This document shows, in pieces, positions 48,332-58,261 of a stretch of 64,000 nucleotides of DNA; positions within the stretch are counted from its first letter, which is position 1; the number at the start of each line of letters is the position of its first letter. Source of the DNA: an uncultured Rhizobiaceae bacterium. Lineage in GTDB: Bacteria; Pseudomonadota; Alphaproteobacteria; Rhizobiales; Rhizobiaceae. The translations under genes and the position numbers were made by a program. The notes below the pieces were generated by a model. That model was not told where the DNA came from. It searched no databases and saw only the letters and a list, made by a program, of their open reading frames with translations. Location of the stretch: positions 124,001 to 188,000 of the forward strand of contig CATQIJ010000008.1 in NCBI GenBank assembly GCA_958296345.1, read 5' to 3'.

Positions 48332-49071
48332 TCAAAACACTCCGATTTTCCAAATTAATACTGCTATTTTCATTTGCAATTACAATGATGACGCCATCCC
48401 ATGCACAAGAAGCATTAGACAAATCAGAGGTGGGTTTAATCATACGAGAGTACTTACTGGAAAACCCAGAACTCTTGCTTGAGATTCAACAGGCGTTAGA
48501 AACAAAACAACAGCAAGAATTAGCGGCAACACAGAGTAATATTCTTACTTCGCAAAAAGATAAAGTTTTCTCTGCACCATACCAAATTGAAATAGGAAAT
48601 CCCGAAGCAGAAATTACTATTGTTGAATTCTTCGATTACAATTGCGTTTTTTGCCAGCGTGCATTGGCGGATATGGAAACTCTCTTAGAATCTAACAATA
48701 ATATAAAGTTCATTTTAAAGGAATTCCCTGTTCTTGGAGAAGCATCCATCGAAGCAACCCGTGTGAGTATGGCTTTTTCAAAAATACTTCCTGAAAAACA
48801 TGCAAAATTTCATACTGAGTTATTAGCGCTTGTTGGCCAAAAAGACGGCAACCGTGCCATGCAACTGGCCGTTGAAATGGGGGCGAACCAAATCGAAATC
48901 ATGACAGAAATGGATAACCCTCAAGTCATCGAAACAATACAAAGTACATATGAACTCGCAAATGAACTAGGTATCACGGGAACGCCTTCATATATCGTTG
49001 GTAATGAGGTTGTATTTGGCGCGGTTGGACACGATCAACTAGAGAGCAAAATCAAAAGCATAACTCAATAA
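48328..49071 (+). CDS. DsbA-family periplasmic thiol oxidoreductase
   Basis: 247 residues with a signal peptide (to about residue 26, TPSHAQEAL). The thioredoxin fold has FFDYNCVFCQRAL with the C-x-x-C pair, and a cis-Pro in ITGTPSYIVGN. An N-terminal helical region (IIREYLLENPELLLEIQ) is typical of the ScsC/BdbD-like DsbA group. It overlaps the M48 gene by 4 bases, so the two periplasmic folding/quality proteins are coupled. In relatives an aroQ gene often lies between dsbA and accB; it is absent here. Confidence 0.9.
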   Translation: MIKTLRFSKLILLFSFAITMMTPSHAQEALDKSEVGLIIREYLLENPELLLEIQQALETKQQQELAATQSNILTSQKDKVFSAPYQIEIGNPEAEITIVEFFDYNCVFCQRALADMETLLESNNNIKFILKEFPVLGEASIEATRVSMAFSKILPEKHAKFHTELLALVGQKDGNRAMQLAVEMGANQIEIMTEMDNPQVIETIQSTYELANELGITGTPSYIVGNEVVFGAVGHDQLESKIKSITQ

Positions 49072-49182
49072 AACCAATTTACTTTCCACACTACACAATA
49101 CAATGTAATCGAAGCCTTTTCACTACCCGAATCTATGTGTATAAGCAAAAAAGTAAAAATTATTACAACTCACTCAAAGGGC

Positions 49183-49653
49183 ATGTCGAAGATTATGGCA
49201 GCTAAAAAAACAACAATCGATCAAGAGCTTATCAAAGACCTTGCAAACCTTCTAACTGAAACAGATCTTTCTGAGATTGAAGTTGAACAGGATGATTTCC
49301 GCGTTAGGCTTTCAAGGCAGACTTCTTTTGCACCAGTACAAGTACACGCTCCTGTGGCTCAAGCAGCACCTGCAGCACCTACGCCCACTGCATCGCCTAT
49401 AGCAGAAGCAGCTCCTGCTGCAGGAAATGTACCATCACCTATGGTTGGCACAGCTTACCTATCACCAGCTCCAGGTGCTGATCCGTTTGTAAAAATCGGC
49501 GATAGTATAAAAGAAGGCGATACAGTTATTATTGTTGAAGCAATGAAAACAATGAACCAAATCGCAGCTCCAAAGAGCGGTAAAGTTACAGCTATCTTAG
49601 TTGAAGATGGACAGCCGGTAGAATTTGGCGAACAACTCCTCATGATCGAATAG
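49183..49653 (+). CDS. accB: Biotin carboxyl carrier protein of acetyl-CoA carboxylase
   Basis: Carries the biotin for malonyl-CoA synthesis. The C-terminal biotinyl domain has [13 protein letters not shown] with the modified Lys (about residue 121). An Ala/Pro linker (residues about 45–80) joins it to the N-terminal helix [24 protein letters not shown]. Start choice is uncertain between 49183 (MSKIM) and 49195 (MAAKKTT); neither has a well-spaced ribosome binding site. accC follows after 11 bases. Confidence 0.95.
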   Translation: MSKIMAAKKTTIDQELIKDLANLLTETDLSEIEVEQDDFRVRLSRQTSFAPVQVHAPVAQAAPAAPTPTASPIAEAAPAAGNVPSPMVGTAYLSPAPGADPFVKIGDSIKEGDTVIIVEAMKTMNQIAAPKSGKVTAILVEDGQPVEFGEQLLMIE

Positions 49654-49664
49654 GAAAAGAGCCT

Positions 49665-51011
49665 ATGTTTAATAAGGTTCTCATTGCTAATCGTGGCGAA
49701 ATCGCTCTACGAATTCTTCGCGCTTGTAAAGAATTAGGCATTCAAACGGTTGCAGTTCACTCAACGGCAGATGCAAATGCAATGCATGTGAAGCTTGCAG
49801 ATGAAAGCGTCTGTATTGGGCCTCCAGCATCGTGTGATAGCTATCTTAACATCCATGAAATCATGGCGGCCTGTGAAATCACAGGGGCTGATGCAATTCA
49901 CCCAGGCTATGGTTTTTTATCAGAAAATACGAAGTTCGCAGATGTTTTAGAAGCCCATAACATCACATTTATTGGCCCGTCAGCAGATCATATTCGCACC
50001 ATGGGTGATAAAATTGAAGCCAAAAAAACAGTAAAACGTTTAGGAATTCCAGTAGTTCCAGGTTCTGATGGCGAAGTTCGTGAAAATGCCGAAGCTGAAC
50101 GAATAGCTGCTGAAATTGGCTACCCAGTTATCATTAAAGCTGCAGCTGGCGGCGGCGGACGTGGGATGCGCGTTGTTAATAGTGAAAAAGAGATGAAACA
50201 AGCTCTTCAAACCACAAGAAGCGAAGCAGGTGCGGCTTTTGGTGATGATGCTGTTTATATAGAAAAGTTTCTTGGCAAGCCTCGACATATCGAAGTCCAA
50301 GTTATGGGTGACGGCAAAGGTGGCGGTATTCATCTTTGGGAGCGTGATTGTTCACTACAGAGACGCCACCAAAAAGTATTAGAAGAAGCTGTTTCCCCTG
50401 CCCTTGATCAAGCCGCTCGTAAAAAAATCGGCGAAATTTGTGCCAAAGCTATTCAGGGACTTGGCTATTCAGGCGCAGGAACTATTGAGTTCTTGTACGA
50501 AGATGGAGAGTTTTATTTCATTGAGATGAACACACGCCTTCAAGTTGAGCATCCTGTGACAGAAATGATCACTCGCATTGATTTGGTAAACGAGCAATTG
50601 CACGTTGCAGCAGGTCAAGGATTGTCTGTTACTCAAGAAGACGTAATTCTAACAGGCCATGCAATAGAATGTCGTATTAATGCTGAACACCCAAGAACAT
50701 TTATTCCTTCACCTGGTGAAATAACTTATTATCACCCTCCTGGTGGTTTAGGTGTACGGGTCGATTCAGGCGTTTATCAAGGATATAAAATTCCGCCACA
50801 TTATGATAGCTTAATCGGAAAACTAATCGTCCACGCAAGAACACGCGAAGAATGCCTTATGCGTCTACGCAGAGCCCTAGACGAATTTGTTATCGAAGGT
50901 GTCGAAACTACTATACCGCTTTTCCACGATCTCGTGTCTAATGATGATATACAAACAGGTGATTACGATATTCACTGGTTAGAAAAGTATCTGGCTACAC
51001 AAAACGCATAG
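49665..51011 (+). CDS. accC: Biotin carboxylase subunit of acetyl-CoA carboxylase
   Basis: ATP-grasp enzyme that carboxylates biotin on AccB. The start MFNKVLIANRGEIALRILRACKELG, the glycine-rich KAAAGGGGRGMRVV loop, the biotin-carboxylase motif LQVEHPVTEMI and HAIECRINAEHP are all present. 448 residues, the normal length. An AGGAAAAGAG sequence precedes the ATG. In one operon with accB and aat. Confidence 0.97.
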   Translation: MFNKVLIANRGEIALRILRACKELGIQTVAVHSTADANAMHVKLADESVCIGPPASCDSYLNIHEIMAACEITGADAIHPGYGFLSENTKFADVLEAHNITFIGPSADHIRTMGDKIEAKKTVKRLGIPVVPGSDGEVRENAEAERIAAEIGYPVIIKAAAGGGGRGMRVVNSEKEMKQALQTTRSEAGAAFGDDAVYIEKFLGKPRHIEVQVMGDGKGGGIHLWERDCSLQRRHQKVLEEAVSPALDQAARKKIGEICAKAIQGLGYSGAGTIEFLYEDGEFYFIEMNTRLQVEHPVTEMITRIDLVNEQLHVAAGQGLSVTQEDVILTGHAIECRINAEHPRTFIPSPGEITYYHPPGGLGVRVDSGVYQGYKIPPHYDSLIGKLIVHARTREECLMRLRRALDEFVIEGVETTIPLFHDLVSNDDIQTGDYDIHWLEKYLATQNA

Positions 51012-51022
51012 TATTTTTCATA

Positions 51023-51709
51023 ATGTCAAATGAAGATGACATATCATTAGAAATAACACCGCAGGTATTACTAAGAGCCTATGCATGCGGTATCTTTCCC
51101 ATGGCAGAAACAGCAGACGATCCAAATATGTTTTGGGTTGAGCCAGACATGCGTGGTGTATTACCTCTAACTGGTTTTCACATCCCCAGAAGCCTTAAAA
51201 AAACCATGCGCAATACGAACATGAAAGTGTTCATGGATAGAGACTTCTCTGCAATTATTGAAGCCTGTTCAGAAAATTCAAGCACGCGTAAAGAAACTTG
51301 GATCAATACGAATATCAAATATCTTTATGGTGAGCTTTATAAAATGGGCTTCGCCAATAGTGTTGAAGTTTATGAGGGTGATGAACTGGTTGGCGGGTTA
51401 TATGGCGTGCGTCTTGGAAGAGCTTTTTTTGGAGAGAGCATGTTTTCAAGAAAAACCGATGCATCAAAAATTGCACTTGTTCATCTAGTAGCTCAAATGA
51501 AAAAAGCAGGCTTCATTTTATTAGACACCCAATTTACTACAGCACACCTCGAGAGGTTTGGCGTCATAGAAATTGAAAAGAGCGAGTACCAACATTTATT
51601 AGAACAAGCCCTAAAAGGCGAAAGCCATTTTGATATATCCGGATATCAGTTGTCTGATGGTGGTGCGATGTCAGATTCTTGTTTGCAATCATTTAACCAG
51701 ATATCATAA
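51023..51709 (+). CDS. aat: Leucyl/phenylalanyl-tRNA–protein transferase
   Basis: Adds Leu or Phe to N-terminal Arg/Lys of proteins, marking them for the N-end rule ClpAP pathway. Family motifs include LLRAYACGIFPMAETADDP, FWVEPDMRGVLPL, GELVGGLYGVRLGRAFFGESMFSR (here DELVGGLYG) and LDTQFTTAHLERFGVIEI. 228 residues. It is 11 bases after accC. Its 3' end overlaps the oppositely oriented DUF2155 gene by 64 bases. Confidence 0.94.
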   Translation: MSNEDDISLEITPQVLLRAYACGIFPMAETADDPNMFWVEPDMRGVLPLTGFHIPRSLKKTMRNTNMKVFMDRDFSAIIEACSENSSTRKETWINTNIKYLYGELYKMGFANSVEVYEGDELVGGLYGVRLGRAFFGESMFSRKTDASKIALVHLVAQMKKAGFILLDTQFTTAHLERFGVIEIEKSEYQHLLEQALKGESHFDISGYQLSDGGAMSDSCLQSFNQIS

Positions 51710-52077
51710 ATTGAATGCTCAACCGCATTTAAACCGGGACTATCTGCAAACATCCACCCTGAGAAAATACGGCGAATTTTTCTATCTAGTGTAATTTCAT
51801 CAACTTCAAGAAAACTAGTCGTCTTTGGCGTCTCAGTAATAGGTCTTGAATAACAAACACGCGGCGTTACTTGTAATGCTCCAAATTGAACTGTTTCTCC
51901 AATATAGACATCAAATTTGATAATACGTCCTGTAATTTTATCAATGCCAGAGAACTCAGCTACCGCATTTTCAATACGCGTTTCCTGCTCTTGGCTTTGC
52001 ACCGTCATTAATGGAACAAACGTCGCAGAAATAGCAATCAGTCCCAAAGCAGATGCTTTCAAAAAATTAAATTTCAT
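51646..52077 (-). CDS. DUF2155 domain-containing periplasmic protein
   Basis: 143 residues. The ATG at 52077 gives a signal peptide (MKFNFLKASALGLIAISATF...) and the DUF2155 core: FSGIDKITGRIIKFDVYIGETVQFGAL and FSGWMFADSPGLNAVEHSIYDIWLNDC. The open frame extends 80 codons upstream but without domain support. In this order DUF2155 genes sit beside aat and NDUFA12. The last 21 codons overlap aat on the other strand. Function unknown. Confidence 0.88.
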   Translation of the reverse strand: MKFNFLKASALGLIAISATFVPLMTVQSQEQETRIENAVAEFSGIDKITGRIIKFDVYIGETVQFGALQVTPRVCYSRPITETPKTTSFLEVDEITLDRKIRRIFSGWMFADSPGLNAVEHSIYDIWLNDCKQESDIAPPSDN

Positions 52078-52216
52078 AAATGGGCCGAACTCAAATAAGT
52101 TTATTATAGTAAGCCAATAGCACGGGATTCGGGCATAGAAAAGACATGTCGTTTCATGAGTAGTCTTTATTCGCCAATATTCATATAAGAACAATGAAAT
52201 AACTAAGATAGAAATC

Positions 52217-52840
52217 ATGAAGTTCAAAAAATCCGATACTGAAGCAATGCTTGAGTTATTACGCTGGCGCCGTGATGTGCGCCATTTCAAATCCGATCCA
52301 TTACCAGATGAAATCATAGAACATTTAATGCAAGCAATTGCCCTTGCCCCATCAGTTGGAAACAGCAGACCATGGCGAATTGTTAGAATTAAATCTCAAG
52401 CAATTAAAGAAAAAATCATCGCCAATCACGGCGAGGCAAATACACAAGCTTCTCAAAAGTATGAAGATATAGAACGAGATGAGTATCAGGCATTAAAACT
52501 TGCAGGTCTAATAGAAGCGCCATTGCAACTAGCGATTTTTACAGATCTAAATCCAAGCGCGGGTCGCGGTCTTGGAAGACAAACTATGCCAGAAACCCTC
52601 ACCTACTCTACGGTCATCGCCATTCATCAACTATGGCTAATTGCCAGAACTTTAAACATCGGCGTTGGTTGGGTATCAATCTTAAATGCCAAGAGTCTCA
52701 ATAAAACCCTAGAAGTAGATCCCTCGTGGCAGCTAACGGCTTATCTGTGTATTGGTTATCCCGCATATGATGATGATACACCAGAACTACACCGTACTGG
52801 ATGGCAAGAAAACACCGCTAAAGAATGGTTGGAGAAATAA
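52217..52840 (+). CDS. bluB: 5,6-dimethylbenzimidazole synthase BluB
   Basis: Flavin destructase of the nitroreductase fold that makes the lower ligand of vitamin B12 from FMNH2. RWRRDVRHFKSDPLPDEI, APSVGNSRPWRIVRI and MPETLTYSTVIAIHQLWLIAR with GVGWVSIL match BluB, and length (207) fits. No other cobalamin gene or B12 riboswitch is nearby. It lies between DUF2155 and a convergent phosphatase; the stops are adjacent (52840/52841). Confidence 0.92.
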   Translation: MKFKKSDTEAMLELLRWRRDVRHFKSDPLPDEIIEHLMQAIALAPSVGNSRPWRIVRIKSQAIKEKIIANHGEANTQASQKYEDIERDEYQALKLAGLIEAPLQLAIFTDLNPSAGRGLGRQTMPETLTYSTVIAIHQLWLIARTLNIGVGWVSILNAKSLNKTLEVDPSWQLTAYLCIGYPAYDDDTPELHRTGWQENTAKEWLEK

Positions 52841-53559
52841 TCAGGTTTGTAAAAACCGATGAGACTTACCTTCCAAAACAACGGTTGTTAGTTTTCCCGT
52901 ATCATAACAACAAGTATCAACATTGATACGGTTTGATTTTACCTGAGGTTCATCAACAATTGTATGACCATGGATGATCACTTTTTCAAAGGGCTCATCG
53001 TGAAAGAGAAATTCCGTACGTATCCAACACAAATCATGTTTCGTTTGTTCAATAAGTGGAACTTCTGGCCGAACACCTGCATGGCAGAAGAAATAATTAT
53101 CGACTGAAAAACTATATTCCAAGCTCTCAAAAAATTTCGCATGGAATTTTGGAAGGTTTTCAGCAAAAACCTCTGCCGCATCTTGCATTGTTCCATAGTC
53201 TTTTAAATTGATACCGTAATCACGAAGTGTCGCATCCCCACCCCACTTTATATAATCCTTACCAGTACGTTTTGGTTCTTTTAGAAACAACAAGACTTTC
53301 TGATCATGATTACCACGTAAAAAAACAGTATCCCTATCTGAGTTTTGCAACTCGATAAGATAGTCAATCACATCACGATTAGCTGGCCCTCGATCGACAT
53401 AATCACCAAAAAATATTATTTTACATTGCTCAGATGGGAAAAGAGACTGCCGGCGTCTATATTTTCAATCATCTGCCGTAATTCGTTTATGCAACCATGA
53501 ACATCGCCAATAGCATAAACGCGCAAAACATCCCTAATTTGCGCGTCATCTAAAATCAT
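52841..53559 (-). CDS. Metallophosphoesterase, Ser/Thr phosphatase type (frameshifted as read)
   Basis: PPP-family phosphatase such as the bacterial PrpA/ApaH-like group. The frame breaks near 53436–53442; adding one base in the run restores GDVHGC (metal site, residues about 20–25), FFGDYVDRGPANRDVI, and FLRGNHDQKV, followed by FCHAGVRPEVPL and VIIHGHTIVD. All five metal-binding blocks are present. Length would be about 239 residues. The intact motif order argues for a sequence error rather than a decayed gene. Confidence 0.85.
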
Positions 53560-53581
53560 TCATTTATGTTTCCGTAAACTA

Positions 53582-53956
53582 TTATGGAGACCAAGCTTCA
53601 TAGTCACCCGTAGAGCGTGGGCGCTCTTCTGAGTTATTAAGCGACCCCTTAGGGAAATATGCCCCAGCAGAACCCGTCATATTTTCCTGGTGTGGCTTTT
53701 GCCACTCACGAGCTTTGTAATCTTCTTTAGATGGCGGTGTGTCAGTACGATAATGCATCCAACCATGCCAGCCAGAAGGAATTGCACTTGCTTCTGCTAA
53801 ATCAGCATATTGCACGTAGCGCTTACCGTCTTTGTTTTCGTAATAGATATTACCAATCTCATCTTCGCCCACACGTTTTGCAGTACGCCAGATGTGAAAG
53901 CGGGTATTAATGGTTGAACCATTCCACCATGTAAAAATTTGCTTGAGCGTTTTCAT
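53582..53956 (-). CDS. NADH:ubiquinone oxidoreductase subunit NDUFA12 (B17.2 homologue)
   Basis: 124 residues. Complex I accessory subunit found in alphaproteobacteria and mitochondria. WWNGSTINTRFHIWRTAKRVGEDEIGNIYYEN and GWHGWMHYRTDTPPSKEDYKAREWQKPHQENMTGS are family signatures. The main nuo operon is not here, the usual situation for this gene. It lies downstream of glutamate dehydrogenase on the same strand, 112 bases apart. Confidence 0.93.
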   Translation of the reverse strand: MKTLKQIFTWWNGSTINTRFHIWRTAKRVGEDEIGNIYYENKDGKRYVQYADLAEASAIPSGWHGWMHYRTDTPPSKEDYKAREWQKPHQENMTGSAGAYFPKGSLNNSEERPRSTGDYEAWSP

Positions 53957-54068
53957 GTTTATAACGATCTCTCAAAGATAAAACTTAAGCCTCTTATGAC
54001 TTCGCAAACACAAAAAGTCCAGTGCAACAAAGCATACAAGAGGCTTAATTCAGCTAAAATTCAATACT

Positions 54069-55496
54069 CTAGAGACCAAGCGATTTATAACTATCCGCAA
54101 CACGTCCAATAGCGATCATGTAAGCAGCAGTACGCAAATCAAAATCTTTATCCTTTGCACGATATTCATGCCAAATTTTACGCATATCTCCGTATGCGCC
54201 GCGCATTGTGTCGTCAAGACCCGAACGCACGAGCGTTAATTCATCAGCACCTTTAATATAACTTTCCTTGAATTTTTCGCTTAGTTTCTTGCCGGTTGCG
54301 CCCTCAATTTCTTCAATCAACATACTATGACGCGCTTCTTCTTCACGGCGCTGCATTCTACCAAAACGAATGTGGCTAAGGTTCTTAACCCATTCGAAAT
54401 ATGAAACCGTAACACCACCAGCGTTAGCATAAAGATCAGGAATAATCACCACTCCTTTATTACGAAGAATTTCATCTGCATTCGCAGTAACAGGACCATT
54501 AGCAGCTTCAATAATAATTTTTGCTTTAATATCATCTGCATTATCGCGATTAATTACGGATTCTAATGCAGCAGGAATTAGTATTTCACAATCTGTAGTT
54601 AGTAAAGATGAGCCATCAGCTGTATATTCAGCTCCAGGAAAACCTTTCACACCATCGTTTGCAGCTATATGTGTCCGAAGTGCTTCAATATCTAAACCAT
54701 CTTGGTTAGAAACAGCTCCATCACGTTCGATAACAGCGATGATTTTTGATCCGTCTTCTTCAGATAAAAACTTTGAAGCATGATAGCCCACATTACCCAA
54801 GCCTTGGACAACAATGCGTTGATCACCTAGTGAACCACTAACATCGGCAATTTTTTTGTCTTCTTCGTAGCGGAAGAAATCACGCAGAGCATATTGAACA
54901 CCTCGGCCAGTTGCTTCAACACGTCCTCTAATGCCACCAGCATTAAGTGGCTTACCTGTAACACATGCTCGCGCATCAATATCAGTTGTATTCATCCGAT
55001 GATATTGGTCTGCAATCCAAGCCATCTCACGCTCACCAGTTCCCATATCAGGTGCTGGCACATTTTGGGATGGATGGATTAAATCACGTTTAATCAATTC
55101 ATATGCAAAGCGTCTTGTAATTTGTTCTAGTTCTGATTCATTCCACTCACGAGGGTTAATCCGTAACCCACCTTTTGACCCGCCGAATGGTACTTCAACT
55201 AAGGCACATTTATAAGTCATAAGAGAAGCAAGAGCTTCAACCTCATCTTGGTGAACATTATCAGCATAACGAATACCACCTTTAACTGGCTCAGCATGTT
55301 CTGAGTGGACAGAACGATATCCTGTAAATGTATGAATATCGCCTCTTAGTTTAACACCGAATCGCACTGTGTAGGTCGAGTTTACAACTCTAATTTTCTC
55401 AACGAGCCCATCAGACATATCCATATGATACACAGCCCGATCAAAAAGTTTCCCCACATTTTCGCTAAACCCAGCACGGGCGATATCATCTGACAT
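54069..55496 (-). CDS. Glu/Leu/Phe/Val dehydrogenase (glutamate dehydrogenase type)
   Basis: 475 residues. Catalyses reversible oxidative deamination of an amino acid, most likely glutamate. HAEPVKGGIRYADNVHQDEVEALASLMTYKCALVEVPFGGSKGG carries the substrate-binding and catalytic Lys residues (seen in parts: VKGGIRY, MTYKCALVEVPFGGSKGG). The NAD(P) fold is RIVVQGLGNVGYHASKFL, and AANGPVTANADEIL and PDLYANAGGVTVSYFEWVKN follow. GDH50/NAD preference cannot be fixed. It stands before a 257-base AT-rich promoter region shared with DUF2853. Confidence 0.93.
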   Translation of the reverse strand: MSDDIARAGFSENVGKLFDRAVYHMDMSDGLVEKIRVVNSTYTVRFGVKLRGDIHTFTGYRSVHSEHAEPVKGGIRYADNVHQDEVEALASLMTYKCALVEVPFGGSKGGLRINPREWNESELEQITRRFAYELIKRDLIHPSQNVPAPDMGTGEREMAWIADQYHRMNTTDIDARACVTGKPLNAGGIRGRVEATGRGVQYALRDFFRYEEDKKIADVSGSLGDQRIVVQGLGNVGYHASKFLSEEDGSKIIAVIERDGAVSNQDGLDIEALRTHIAANDGVKGFPGAEYTADGSSLLTTDCEILIPAALESVINRDNADDIKAKIIIEAANGPVTANADEILRNKGVVIIPDLYANAGGVTVSYFEWVKNLSHIRFGRMQRREEEARHSMLIEEIEGATGKKLSEKFKESYIKGADELTLVRSGLDDTMRGAYGDMRKIWHEYRAKDKDFDLRTAAYMIAIGRVADSYKSLGL

Positions 55497-55753
55497 TTAA
55501 AGCTCCTCAAATTTTATTGTAAAATTCATGATTTTCGTCAAAAAAAGCAGAATTTATAGCTAATTTTTGTATTTTTATCTCCAATACAGCGACTCTTAGC
55601 ACCATATACAACTAAAGTATTGTTCATGTAGTTTTTTTAAACAAGTCACAGACTGAATTAAAAGTCACAAAAATGCAGCTTTCTTATTTACGCTACGTAA
55701 ATACCACTGTATGTTTCTGTAGTAACAATGAAACAAAGCCTAGGGAGAGTTCT

Positions 55754-56095
55754 ATGGGGAAGCGTGACGATTTAATTGCAAAATATGCAGCAGACATGAA
55801 AGACAAAATGGGTGAAACTGCAGATATGGATCTACTTACAAAAGTAACCATCGGTTGCGGACCTGCAATTTACAATGCAGATGCATCAACTGTTTCTGGT
55901 ACAGACCAAGCTGAACTTGATACTGTTAAAAACAACTTTTTAATCAAGAAACTTGGTTGTGGCGCAAGCGATGATCTTGATGGTGCAATTTCTGCTGTAA
56001 TGACAAAATACGGTACATCAAACCGTAATAAATACCGTGCAGTAGTTTACTACATGCTTACAAAACACTTCGGCAAAGAAGGCGTTTACAAGTAA
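55754..56095 (+). CDS. DUF2853 family protein
   Basis: 113 residues, matching DUF2853: KRDDLIAKYAADMKDKMGE, DLLTKVTIGCGPAIYNADAS and NNFLIKKLGCGASDDLDGAI. Function unknown; small and soluble. The ATG at 55754 has a GGGAGAG site 5 bases upstream; the open frame to 55673 is unsupported. Followed by a strong terminator, so a single-gene transcript. Confidence 0.88.
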   Translation: MGKRDDLIAKYAADMKDKMGETADMDLLTKVTIGCGPAIYNADASTVSGTDQAELDTVKNNFLIKKLGCGASDDLDGAISAVMTKYGTSNRNKYRAVVYYMLTKHFGKEGVYK

Positions 56096-56118
56096 GTTTT
56101 ACTTCTTTTATAGAATTT

Positions 56119-56146
56119 AAAAAGGCTCCAAATTGGAGCCTTTTTT
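56119..56146. terminator. Strong intrinsic terminator between DUF2853 and the GNAT gene
   Basis: AAAAGGCTCC and GGAGCCTTTT form a perfect 10-bp stem with a short AAATT loop, followed by T's on both strands. It can serve both converging genes. Confidence 0.9.
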
Positions 56147-56150
56147 ATAT

Positions 56151-56672
56151 CTAATGTTGGTGACTATGATCATCGTCATCAGCATAGACCACAGGTTTTT
56201 CCATTATAATTGCTGGAATTCCTGAACCATCCTCACCGCAGTCTTGAGTCTCACCGACTTTCTTAAAGCCATAAGCTTCGTAAAACTTAATTGCTCTGAG
56301 GTTTTTCTCTTCAACTTCAAGCTTCATACTTTCAGCATCAATAAACGAATTTTCGACCTCAATTAGTAAATGAAGTCCTGTCTTTCCGCCATGAAAATCT
56401 GGATGCACATAAAGCTGATGAAGGTTTATCGTTTTATCCTTTTGAGTGGCATAAGCCATGCCACCTATAACAGTCCCGTTGTCTGCAACTAAAAACTCTG
56501 ATTGAGGCGTATGACGCATATCACGCAAGCGTTTCATGGAGTGCCAGTTTTCAGTAATTTCGCTTACTTTAGCCACACCATAAAGTTCATCATATGTGTC
56601 ATGCCAAGTTTCACGCAAAATTTCCTGCACTCGCTGTAGGTCTTGTTCTGAAGCGGTTCTGACAAAAAACAT
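56151..56672 (-). CDS. GNAT-family N-acetyltransferase with His-rich tail
   Basis: 173 residues of the acetyltransferase fold. NLHQLYVHPDFHGGKTGLHLL is the acetyl-CoA binding loop, and EEKNLRAIKFYEAYGFKKVGE is the last motif. The C-terminus DDDDHSHQH is acidic and His-rich, suggesting metal contact or a simple tail. Substrate unknown. It lies 50 bases downstream of gatB on the same strand. Confidence 0.85.
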   Translation of the reverse strand: MFFVRTASEQDLQRVQEILRETWHDTYDELYGVAKVSEITENWHSMKRLRDMRHTPQSEFLVADNGTVIGGMAYATQKDKTINLHQLYVHPDFHGGKTGLHLLIEVENSFIDAESMKLEVEEKNLRAIKFYEAYGFKKVGETQDCGEDGSGIPAIIMEKPVVYADDDDHSHQH

Positions 56673-56722
56673 ATAAACAATCCTCAGCAGATAATTAGAC
56701 TAATAAGATTCTCAAGCAGGTA

Positions 56723-58225
56723 TTACTCAACACCAAGCTTCTGCTTAACAAGTGCCTGGACAGCTTGTGGGTTTGCTTTACCACCTGTTGATTTCATTAC
56801 TTGACCAACAAACCAACCAGCCAATTGCGGGCGTTCTTTGGCTTTTTCAACTTGTTCAGGGTTAACAGCAATAATTTCATCAACAGCTGCCTCAATAGCA
56901 CCTGTGTCTGTAACTTGTTTCATACCACGATCTTCAACGATTTGAGCAGGGTCACCACCCTCCTCCCAAACAATTTCAAATACATCCTTGGCAATCTGAC
57001 CAGAAATTGTACCTTCTTTTATTAAGTCAACAAGGCTACCAACTTGCCCTGGTGTAATAGGACTATCAGCAATATCGGTGTCATTTTCTTTCAACTTGCC
57101 AAGCAAGTTATTAATAACCCAGTTAGCCGCAACTTTACCGTCACGACCATCCGCTACTTTTTCAAAATAATCAGCATTTGCTTTTTCAGAAACAAGCACC
57201 GAAGCATCATAAGCCGATAGACCCATTTCAGAAATAAAACGTTCTTTCTTCGCATCTGGCAATTCAGGCAAATCAGACTTAAGACTGTCTACATAAGCTT
57301 GGCTAAACTCTAGTGGAAGAAGATCAGGATCAGGGAAATAGCGATAATCATGCGCATCTTCTTTTGAACGCATCGAACGTGTTTCACCTTTTACAGGATC
57401 ATATAGTCTGGTTTCTTGGTCAATTGTGCCGCCGTCTTCGATAATTGCAATTTGGCGGCGAGCTTCATATTCAATTGCCTGACCAATAAAGCGAATGGAG
57501 TTCATGTTTTTTATTTCGCAACGCGTTCCAAATCCTTCACCAGGACGCCTAACAGAAACATTCACATCGGCACGCATTGAACCTTCTGACATATTACCAT
57601 CGCAAGTACCAAGGTAGCGCAGAATAGAACGAAGCTTGGTTACATAAGCTTTTGCTTCTTCAGAGGAGCGAATGTCTGGCTTGGAAACAATTTCCATCAG
57701 CGCTACGCCTGTACGGTTTAAATCAACAAAACTCATTGTTGGATGTTGGTCATGCATGGATTTCCCAGCATCTTGCTCAAGGTGCAGACGCTCAACACCT
57801 ATTTCAACATCCTCGTACTCGCCCTTTTTATTAGGGCCAACAGAAATCACAATAGTACCCTCACCAACAATCGGATCTTTAAACTGTGAAATTTGATAAC
57901 CTTGCGGCAAATCTGGATAAAAGTAATTCTTGCGGTCAAACACCGAACGTAAATTAATTTCTGCGTTTAATCCAAGACCTGTACGAACAGCCTGAGCTAC
58001 ACATTCCTCGTTAATCACTGGCAACATACCTGGCATCGCCGCATCAACTAAGGACACATTACTATTTGGCTCAGAACCAAACTTTGTTGATGCTCCAGAA
58101 AACAATTTTGCATTGGAGGAAACCTGAGCGTGAACCTCAAGCCCAATAATGACTTCCCAGTCATCTGTGCTTCCAGCGATAAAACGTTTGGGATCTGCGA
58201 TGCGTGCGTCTACAAGTTCAGTCAT
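56723..58225 (-). CDS. gatB: Aspartyl/glutamyl-tRNA amidotransferase subunit B
   Basis: 500 residues. Kinase subunit of GatCAB, which converts Glu-tRNA(Gln) and Asp-tRNA(Asn) to the amide forms. [38 protein letters not shown] and [19 protein letters not shown] are diagnostic; the C-terminal YqeY-like domain ends with [17 protein letters not shown]. gatC and gatA are not in this window. Confidence 0.97.
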   Translation of the reverse strand: MTELVDARIADPKRFIAGSTDDWEVIIGLEVHAQVSSNAKLFSGASTKFGSEPNSNVSLVDAAMPGMLPVINEECVAQAVRTGLGLNAEINLRSVFDRKNYFYPDLPQGYQISQFKDPIVGEGTIVISVGPNKKGEYEDVEIGVERLHLEQDAGKSMHDQHPTMSFVDLNRTGVALMEIVSKPDIRSSEEAKAYVTKLRSILRYLGTCDGNMSEGSMRADVNVSVRRPGEGFGTRCEIKNMNSIRFIGQAIEYEARRQIAIIEDGGTIDQETRLYDPVKGETRSMRSKEDAHDYRYFPDPDLLPLEFSQAYVDSLKSDLPELPDAKKERFISEMGLSAYDASVLVSEKANADYFEKVADGRDGKVAANWVINNLLGKLKENDTDIADSPITPGQVGSLVDLIKEGTISGQIAKDVFEIVWEEGGDPAQIVEDRGMKQVTDTGAIEAAVDEIIAVNPEQVEKAKERPQLAGWFVGQVMKSTGGKANPQAVQALVKQKLGVE

Positions 58226-58261
58226 GGATATAATCTTTTTATTTGGATGCTAAATTAAGCT

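Noticed and set aside
52078-52216. Possible B12 riboswitch upstream of bluB
   Set aside because: Only 139 bases, and no convincing B12 box (a partial AGCC is present); not enough structure to call.
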